NCBI GenBank assembly: GCA_949358305.1
Contig: OX442319.1
Span: forward strand, 14,074,001-14,138,000
DNA from: Strigamia acuminata
Taxonomy: Eukaryota; Arthropoda; Chilopoda; Geophilomorpha; Linotaeniidae
Direction: 5' to 3'
Length of the DNA: 64,000 nt
Shown: positions 56,097-64,000 of the stretch, one piece after another
Layout: every line of letters begins with the position of its first letter
How positions within the stretch are numbered: the first letter of the stretch is position 1
The notes under the pieces: model-generated
Told to the model about the DNA's origin: nothing
What the model saw: the letters and a program-made list of their open reading frames with translations, nothing else
Databases searched by the model: none
Made by a program: the position numbers and the translations under genes

Positions 56097-59000
56097 TTAA
56101 ATCAAATTATTTATGACAGAAAACGTCGAGAGGCCGGTCAGAATACCAATTACAGAACCAATATTGGAAAACAATTTTGTGAGCGAAACTGTTCTCTCTT
56201 CTGCAATCACTTCTCTAACGTTTTCTGGAATCATGTACGTAACACGTGAACGTCCATATCCTAATTCGTCCTCTGCCACTGCTGGATGGAATATGGTTTC
56301 TATGCAGCGTGATTTGCACCGACAGTCTTTCTGAAAGTTTGTCTTCATTTGAGTTTCAAAATATGTTTTTTGCATTGCTTTAGCCTCTTCTAATTTAGTG
56401 CAAAGCGATAAATTGCTATTCTCCATAAATGGTAATCTATGAATTGTTGAAATTAGAATACTGTACATGCATATACTGAGAAAAAAGTGAATTTCCAAAC
56501 ATTTACAAGTTGGAAATTTATATAGAAAATTTAAATTCACTCTCATGAGAAAATTTGAATTTAAATAAAAAATTAGTTTCAGCTAACAGTAAGTGTATTT
56601 AAAATTTAAAAAATGGAAAGTAGTATTATTTTTATATTGGAAATATATTAGAAATATATAGTGAAATTTCAAAATTTCTTAATTGAAAATGTTTTGTAAC
56701 TTTTTGTAAAAAAATCCTACGTGAACCCCAATGAAAAGTAAGTACTGAAACATTTTGCCAATTTAGCTCAAGCTGTTGGAATTATTCAAACATCCTGCAT
56801 ATTATATTTTAATGTCCGTCGTACATATCGAATTAAGTGTATAAACGTTCATAGAATGTTCAGTATACATATATTTGATATACAGGGTGAACATAAAGTC
56901 TATCACTATCGTAAATATTTCTGAAAGTGCTGACAATTCATCTGATCTAATGATGGTAAAGTATTAAAGTTGGGTAGGGCAATCTTTTGGTGACCCGAAA
57001 TTTGACTTTGGGATGTTCCTTCAAGGTCATTGGGAAATTATCTTGGAAACCGTTAGAGATAGACAGAAATTTCCAATTGTAAACTTGTAGAGCAGCATTT
57101 GTTTAGTCTAAAAATGACTAATTCTCAAATCTTTTGTACTAAAAAGTTTTAAGAAAATCGCAATTGAAAAGTAGACACAAGTCAAAGGATAACATGGCCA
57201 AAATTGAAAAAGTGTCAAAAACGTGCTGATTAGACGTAAAATGACCCAAAAAATTGATTCCCCTGGTCGGAATTTGCAAATCTGGCACCGTTGCAGAGAT
57301 ATGGGCAGAAAACTGAATTTTTTTATGACACTTTCTTTTCAAAACTACTTTTTCAATTGCAATTATCTTAAAAATTTTTAGTACAAAAGATTTGAGATTT
57401 GAGATTTGAGATGTAGAATATTCTTATAGTTTCCCAATCTACTTGCTTTACGAATACATGCAATACAAGTTCTGGCATCTACTCTAGCAATACACAGAAG
57501 TTTTAAATCTTATTGCTCTTAGTATTTTCTCTGAATTAAAGTTTGCAGTTGGTGCCATTCATTCAGTAAACTAAATGCTCTAGAATAATGTCATAATGTA
57601 AATGCTGACCTGCATGAAATATTCAGTCGGGATGCATAACAGTTCTGTTCACATTCTGATACTTGCTCGTTGTCACCACACGGGCTTGTCGGGGTATCGA
57701 CTCGAACAATCTAGAATGAACAAATGTGTTCTAAGCACTGTGCACAGTTTTCTGATTCAATTATAATTTACCGTTTGACGGGAAATATGAATTGCGACAT
57801 TATTTCCACCGCTTATGTAGAAAATATGTTTAGGGTGAAAAGATTGATTTTGTGGCAGAATAAAGTGCTACAATGCATCAGAAGTTGAAATAGTTTATTT
57901 CAAAAGTTCAAAATATCTCACTGGCTGAAGTTTGTTGATTTTCCACATTTTATAAAGGTCTACCCAGATGCTACCCGGAACAAACTGTGCTTCTTCTAGA
58001 AGATTTAGAAGCAGAAAGAAAAAATTATTCCATATGACGTGTTTATGATGGGAAAAAGTGGAATTGTTGCGGGTAGCAACTCTTATTAAATTTGGAATAA
58101 TTAAGTGTTACTTTGGAAAGTCGATGGATCGAAACTGATTTCGATTGGATGGTACAGAAAAGAACAAGTACGCAATGGATTACATCGAAACATGCTATTA
58201 ATATGCTATTATTTCCATCCCTTTAAATCAATAGTTGCCTCAACCTATTTCCATTGTGAGTCAACAAAGTAACCCTGGTGGTCAAATATGGCGCAAGCAC
58301 AAATTCCCACTGCATCCGTGATTGATCAATTAAGATCAAGCATGGTAAGCACCCATTGCCAACACGTACAAAACTTTTGCTTGAGTACTCGTGTTTTGGT
58401 GTTGAAACAAAAGGCGATCACACATTAAAAAAAACATATCTGCTGGTGTTTTACAGTGCTGGTGTGACGATTTGGGTGACGTGCTAACTTGTATCGAACT
58501 TTACTTGTAGCCGGGTGAAAAAAGTGTAGTAAAAAAGCAGCCGGGTAGAAAAATGGATACGTGTCCATGTCATGCTTGGTTCATGCTGCAATTAAGCAAT
58601 ATTTTAAGGTGCACAGGTTCCTCAATCGAGATACATTATCAGCGTGGTCAGCACGCATTGCCAACATGTGCGTTAACTCGTTTTGATGTTGTGACAATAT
58701 CAAACACATTATTATGAAGATATAAAATGTATCCGCTAGTCTTTTACAGGGCTGGTGCATTTTGGGTCGATTCTTAGGGCAACGTGTGTTAGAACTTTAG
58801 GTGGCTAAACAAGTTGAAAGATGGCATAGAATAATGTCAAATTTTTGCTACTTTTCTTGAAAACACTGCATAGTCCAAACATTGTTGACAGAGTGGATAC
58901 AGTAACAGCATCTACAAGTAGTTTGTGAGTCTGTAAAAAACATAAAAGTATGCAAACAAATTCACCTTTGAATATTCATTTGCTTACATTCCGCTGCAAT

Positions 59001-62000
59001 TCCATGATACGGTCGTGATAGTATTTGAAATTGGATGAGACGTTCCATAATTGTAATGGCTTGTTAGCGAATTTTGATGATTGATGAAGCAAATCGATGA
59101 GTTGGTAATCTTTGCTATTAGCATTCAATTTTTTCGCTAAATCCTTTTTAGCTTTTAATACTTTCTTATTTTCTTCACATTCAATAATTTGTGGAAAATG
59201 TATGATTTCGTCCCTTTCGAGTCTAACAGTTTGATAGACTGGATATTTCAGAAACTCGTCCATCAAATCGTACATGTAATAAACTGAAAGAGAGAGCAGC
59301 AATAATACTACTATGGTTTTCATTTTCAATAGTTTCTTGACAAATGATTGTTTTTGCGTTTTCTGTTTCTTTTCGAGTATCGTTTGTATTCTCTCTTTCA
59401 ACTGGCAATTTCCTTTAGTTGTTTTGTAGGACTTGACGAAAGGTGTTTTGCAGCAGTGGACAAATATTTCAACGAGTGTTAAGCATGACATGCCGAAATA
59501 GAGACCGATGGTTCCTCCGATATCACACAATAGATCGATGAGATCGTAAGAGTGACGTTCTTGCAACATTCGAACATAATTATTCACAGCATATACTTGT
59601 AGAACATCTTCTTTATAATACTCTGTATTGAATGAAGTACTTTGATGTGTTACATCGCATAAATCGAGACATTTGCATTTCTGAATGGTGTTTACCGCCT
59701 CAAATAGTACTGTTAAAGTGATGAACTGCCTTTTAATTTCAGTTTGGCTGAATTTTTGTAGATTTTGTAGTTCATAATATAAATCACTGAAACAACATGA
59801 ACACAGTGATTTTCTCAACTTGAGGACAAATGAAAGCCCCTAAACCTTTATCCTAACATTTGAACAAGCTACACAACTCAGTACTTGTACAGTACAGCTC
59901 CTTGCCAAAATGGAATATTGGTTAAACTATGTTTAAGGTGCGCGCCATAAGTATGGAATAATCAGTTTTATTGTAATATTTTTTTTTACGCTTCATCTAG
60001 AATCAAACCAATTTTTTAATCCATGTATTTTGTCCTTTGAATTCGTTTAAAATTAACAAGTTTATAATTTTTCTAGAAAAATAAATTTGGCAGTGATTTT
60101 ACACGAAAATGGGGGTGACATAAGTATGGAATATTTCACGTTTGATGCAAAAAAATGAATAAAATGAATATCACATAACATGCCTTTGTCTGATTAGTTA
60201 ATCAGTGAATATGTCATCAATTTTCTGCCATTTTTGAATTGTATTACTTGCTATTTTTTTATTTTGAAGCAATCCCTTGTACAAAACTTGCGACCACTGA
60301 GGAAATCGCAGAAATATGGCAATTAAAGGCACTGGGGCTCGCCAAACAACAAATTGATAGAAGATTAGGAAGAAATTTAAAGAAATTAGTCAATTGCATC
60401 AAAAATTCTAATCAAAACATGAAATCCAAATGTGAAAGCAGACAGGGAAGACCAAAAGTGACCATGCAGTGAGCATTGTCCTGCTGAAACACCCATTTAT
60501 TGCCACAATTTTCCATCCAAATGGCAATAAATGCATGTTCAACATTTCCTTATACTTCTGTGAATCTTTCCAATCTTTCATTATTATGATGTTTGCCTGT
60601 AATTTTTGCCCGAATGTCACCCAAACCATCACTTGATTCTGCCCACTGAGAAAACTTCTCTGCTCTCCTTAAATCTTGCCACTTATTACACTAACCATTC
60701 AGACCATCTAAGTTGAACTGTATTTTGTCTGTAAAAAGCACTCACAAGTCAGTTTCATGATTTGGTCCAGGGCAGCTTGGTATTAGTCTAATCAGAACAC
60801 TTCAATTTGTGGGCTTAACCACAGTTGTACAGCTATTTTTTGATAAAGATGATCACAATTGTTTAGTCTGCTTTGAATTGTTTGCTAAAGACACAATTAC
60901 ATCTACATGTGTGCAAATTTCATTTGCAGACAACAGCAGAGTCAGTGCCAGGCACAAAATATTCTTGTGAACTTGCTGCATGGTCACTTTTGGTCCCCCC
61001 TTCTTGCTTCCATATTTGATTTTCATCTTTGGGTTAGGACTTTTGATATAATTGATTAATTTCTTCCTGATCTTCTATGGATTTGCTGTTTGGAGAGCCC
61101 CAGTGCCTTTAATTGCCATATTTCTGCGATTTCCACAGTGGTCGGAAGTTTTGTACAAGGGATTGCTTCAAAATAAAAAATAGCAAGTAATACAATTCAA
61201 AAATGGCAGAAAATTGATGACATATTCACTGATTAACTAATCAGACAAAGGCATGTTATGTGATGTTCATTTTATTCATTTTTTTTCATCGAACCTGAAA
61301 TATTCCATACTTATGTCACCACCATTTTTGTGTAAAATCACTGCCAAATTTATTTTTCTAAAAAAATTATAAACTTGTTAATTTTAAATGAATTTAAAGA
61401 ACAAAATACATGGATTAAAAAATTGGTTTGATTCTAGATGAAGCGTAAAAAAAAATATTACAAAAAAACTGATTATTCCATACTTATGGCGCGCACCTTA
61501 TAACCGTTTTTTACTACAACTTCTTAAAGGTAACAAAATAAATAAATAAATAAATGATGGTTTTTAGGATACGACTCTACCATCATTTAGCTGTGGTTTG
61601 GTTAAAATTGAATTAAAAAATATTGATTCAATTTACCAATGTAACAATGCGGAATAGTGAGATAAAAAACATTTATTTCTTGAAACTATAACAAAATCCA
61701 AACTGTAATTATAATTAATGCAACACGATGATCCACATTAACTAAGTTATAATTTCAACTAATAAATGTTTTGTATATCACTTTAACTCATTGCTCCATT
61801 GTCACAAACAATTGCATATTCTCGTATTTTGTCATTTTGTAAATCCAGATTACTCAAAATGGAATCATAATCATACTCAAAATACACTAAACGTTCTAGG
61901 AACGTTTATACCCGAGTCGTACGGTAACTAGGGTTTGATGCTGTGACCGGCTGCCCGCTCAGTCCGTTCACTTGCCTGCAACACACGGCGCTTCCACGGC

Positions 62001-64000
62001 TCTCGCGCACCTCGTGTGTTTCTCGCGCGCACCTGTTGCGGACCCCCGCACCAGGTGGAGCTGATGGTCCTTGGCCCGGCCAATTGGGAACCGGAAGTGC
62101 CCCTTCCGGAAGTGGTGGGCCCCGCAGAGGCCCAGAGAGTTCTCTAACTTCCAGCATGGCGAACGGTCGCTTCCACGATCGCTCTTCCACGCTGGCGGCA
62201 ATGATGAATCCGATTGGCGTAGCGACTCTGTCGCCCGCCGGGACTTGATAAGTCCGAGTTCCCCATGTCCGTCCTGCGTTCTCCGTGAACGTAGCGGCGA
62301 CATGGCTAAACGGTATTCCGACCACGTGTGTCATGGCGGCCATTGGCCACCGTGCCACGTGGTCTTGTTAGGGACGGCTGTTCGCAGCCGTCGCATTGGG
62401 AAATGCACTGGGAGACACCACATCATACCCCTAGACATAATAAAGCTTACCTTAAACTAAACTTGTGTCTCTTGTGTATTTCGGAGTGAATTCTATCGTG
62501 TGTGTTGTGTCCAGCGCCTCGTGGCTCTCCCCCGACCACGTGGCGACCGTCCAAACACTCACAATGCATGTTACAAGTACGATGCGATGCGCGGGAATGT
62601 TTGAATAATTCCAACAAAAATTGTAGCCAAATAATGGTAGAATTATATCCTAAAAGTATTGTTTATTCGTTTATTTTGTTACGTTTAGAAAATTGTATTA
62701 AAAGAGGTGATGAACTTAGTTTTGACCATTATTCCATTTTTTTTGCCAAGGAGTTGTAAAGTACAACACCTGTTGACATCCAATGGATATCTGTGTTTGG
62801 ATATGCACATTTTGTCATAACGACACTTTACAGTACCTGGCGTTTAGCGTTTTCCTGAAACAAGCTCGTAAGCAGTTCTCTAAGTCAACTTCATTGCCAC
62901 ACGGTTTTCGTTTCAGGTTAATGAAGTGATACTAAAACGAGTTTAGAAAGAAATATTGAATTAATTTTAGCACAATTGTTACTTAGAATAAACAAACAGC
63001 GCTAATGTTTTGAAAGTTGTAGATCTAAACATTACATGTTTGACTGCTAAGACAGTAATATCTTATTTTTTAAACTTTAAACTTTGAACTTATTCCTTAC
63101 TTTCTGCGTGATTATTCCAGCACGGTTCATTTTGCGATTACATGGCATTCTGGTTAAAACAGTTTTGAGTAAATGATCCACGATCGGTGAGGCATCTATT
63201 AATACCTTTAAATTAAAACAATAAATGACAATTGTTACAAAAATAGGCGATTAGTATAGTGGCGTATTGGATGCACTCGCAGACTAAAAACTTCCTCTTA
63301 ATAACGGATCAAGTTTGTTTTCAATGCAAATTAGTGTAAATTAATGCAATTCATTTAGCTAATCAAATACTTACAACAACACTCCAGCATTTTTTGGGGA
63401 GTTTGAATTTTATTATCATCTTGTAATATTGATTTCCAAATTTCCAAACAAATGCTAAAGAAAATGGATTTTAAAATTTAAATGAACCAATTTTTGTAGA
63501 CTTACGACTAGAAACTTGTGTCACTGGGTAAAGGGCAGGGTGCATTTTAACTGTAAGGTTAGCACGTGATTTCCCCTACAAAGATTACATGAAATTACAT
63601 TTTATATTAAACTTTTATTTTGCAGACAAAAGAATTTTTTCAAAAAAAATGAAAATGATTTACCGCTGCAAAGTAGGCATCGGTTATGAAGTTAGAAGGT
63701 CTGAGATATTTTATTACGTCTGAGTAGTTATATTTTGACGACCATGGATTAGCGTGCGCATAATAGCATTGGTCTTTTTTATTTATGAACTTATTAAATT
63801 CTTGCGTGGTGTGTGGATAAAAATAAACAAATGGCATCCTAGAAGCATCTGTCGTTTCAACTAAGTTGGCGTCAACTGCTGTTGGCTCAGACAAGTAACG
63901 CATTATTCGGTCTGCGCTTTGGTAAACACAAGCTGCTATATTCATCAAGAGTAGAGTGCAAACTAGTACACGTAGAATCTTTTTCTTTCCCGAAATTTTC
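56097..64000 (-). CDS. Tandem two-module DEG/ENaC sodium channel (partial)
   Basis: Amiloride-sensitive-type cation channel. Exons: 63664-64000 (cut by window end), 63506-63575, 63375-63454, 63101-63205, 62837-62931, 58988-59786, 58852-58930, 57922-57995, 57772-57867, 57610-57710, 56097-56436; about 725 codons, every junction in phase. Module A: TM1 (ILRVLVCTLLLMNIAACVY), SEPTAVDANLVE and MPFVYFYP, cysteine pairs PCGNEVDLENCLRAC and CKCLDLCDVT, TM2 DIGGTIGLYFGMSCLTLVEI with a GxS filter (GMS). Without a stop, the same exon continues through about 47 mostly basic residues into TM1 of module B (MKTIVVLLLLSLSVYYMYDL, YPVYQTVRLERDEIIHFPQI). Module B has PCGDNEQVSECEQNC, DCRCKSRC, and TM2 NIGSVIGILTGLSTFSVINN (filter GLS), stopping right after. 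Topology fits a cytosolic linker. The closest family is uncertain (pickpocket-like). Confidence 0.85.
56884..57415. mobile_element. Truncated mariner-like element with internal inverted repeat
   Basis: Starts CAGGGTGAACATAAAGTCTA after TA. CTCAAATCTTTTGTACTAAA near 57124 pairs with TTTAGTACAAAAGATTTGAG near 57378, but the right terminus is missing. It lies in the last intron of the DEG/ENaC gene. Confidence 0.6.
59936..61498. mobile_element. Tc1-like transposon, palindromic defective copy
   Basis: AGGTGCGCGCCATAAGTATG at the left and its complement at the right, with TA on both flanks; 1563 bp. The inverted similarity continues more than 500 bp inward on each side and includes the start of the transposase gene on both arms. 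Confidence 0.9.
60255..61160 (-). pseudogene. Tc1-like transposase remnant, duplicated at both ends
   Basis: Minus strand from about 61150: a helix-turn-helix start (EIAEIWQLKALGL) follows, then decayed sequence, a DDE-domain piece with MVWVTFGQKLQANIIIMKDW and, in another frame, FQQDNAH (the second catalytic Asp region) near 60490. On the plus strand at 60268-60475 the same helix-turn-helix start recurs (TTEEIAEIWQLKALGLAKQQ, then GRPKVTMQ). Frameshifts and the inverted duplication make it non-functional. Confidence 0.8.
61942..62563 (+). mobile_element. Solo LTR, 622 bp, GC-rich
   Basis: Starts TGTGACCGGC and ends CACTCACA (TGTGA/TCACA inverted pair). ATGC lies on both flanks (61938-61941 and 62564-62567), a 4-bp target duplication. 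AATAAA at 62439-62444 followed by a CT/TG-rich stretch fits the R-U5 region. It is far more GC-rich than its surroundings. No internal retroelement genes are present. It sits in the DEG/ENaC intron 62836-59787. Confidence 0.88.

Larger units (their letters stand above)
59880..62780. mobile_element. Outer inverted-repeat pair in the DEG/ENaC intron
   Basis: Removing the Tc1-like element at 59936-61498, the sequence from 59890 (TACAGCTCCTTGCCAAAA) through 61535-61605 (GTAACAAAATAAATAA, TTTTTAGGATACGACTCTAC) matches the complement of 62770-62590 (CTCCTTGGCAAAA, GTAACAAAATAAACGA, TTTTAGGATATAATTCTACC). The pair could be the two ends of one older transposon that now contains both a Tc1-like element and a solo LTR. 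Confidence 0.55.

Noticed and set aside
56113-56334. 73-codon plus-strand frame
   Set aside because: Shadow of the last DEG/ENaC exon.
61906-62460. Frames of 100-150 codons in the GC-rich block
   Set aside because: The block is a solo LTR with TG/CA ends and ATGC duplications; no protein motif.

Overview
This is a nuclear eukaryotic window, AT-rich with GT-AG introns, and it reads as animal DNA. It carries a caudal/Cdx homeobox gene, an MLLT10 (AF10)-type PHD protein, a CNOT7/8 deadenylase, Topors, TLCD1/2, ACSF2, two copies of the ciliary gene DRC10 (IQCD) and a DEG/ENaC channel. Intron-poor, AT-rich gene style, dense Tc1/mariner, pogo and hAT miniature elements, and a short interstitial TTAGG run would suit an arthropod or related ecdysozoan. 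I cannot name the species.

Layout. 1-1.8 kb: 3' half of ACSF2 (+). 2.2-2.45 kb: a broken BTB-like fragment (-). 3.5-10 kb: two tandem DRC10 genes (-) with matching exon sizes. 12.2-14.7 kb: a gene (+) joining an XRCC1 N-terminal domain to a Rad18-type (UBZ4) zinc finger. 15.4-17.9 kb: CNOT7/8 (-). 18.3 kb: an unassigned short exon (+). 20-26.7 kb: TLCD1/2 (+), introns full of transposons. 27.2-35.6 kb: MLLT10 (-), convergent with TLCD. 36.7-39.2 kb: Cdx (-). 42.4-44.3 kb: a very basic HMG-box protein (+), possibly sperm chromatin. 45.4-48.0 kb: Topors (-). 48-56 kb: gene-poor, repeats. 56.1-64 kb: DEG/ENaC gene (-), cut by the window end.

Most striking: in the DEG/ENaC gene one uninterrupted exon (58988-59786) carries the last transmembrane segment of one channel module, a basic linker, and the first transmembrane segment of a second module. 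Splice phases agree through all eleven exons, so the gene appears to encode at least two concatenated DEG/ENaC subunits in one polypeptide.

Repeats shape the rest. Nearly every gene has an intronic or flanking minisatellite with a 17-30 bp unit, often 20-21 bp. At least six families of TIR elements can be bounded with target-site duplications, plus two solo LTRs with 4-bp duplications, and several nested insertions give relative ages. Three introns (one in each DRC10 copy, one in the HMG-box gene) are best explained by GC-AG splicing.

The genes are not an operon or pathway cluster; they are ordinary neighbouring genes. All exon models are read by eye from splice sites, phase and family resemblance; no alignment or transcript was available.
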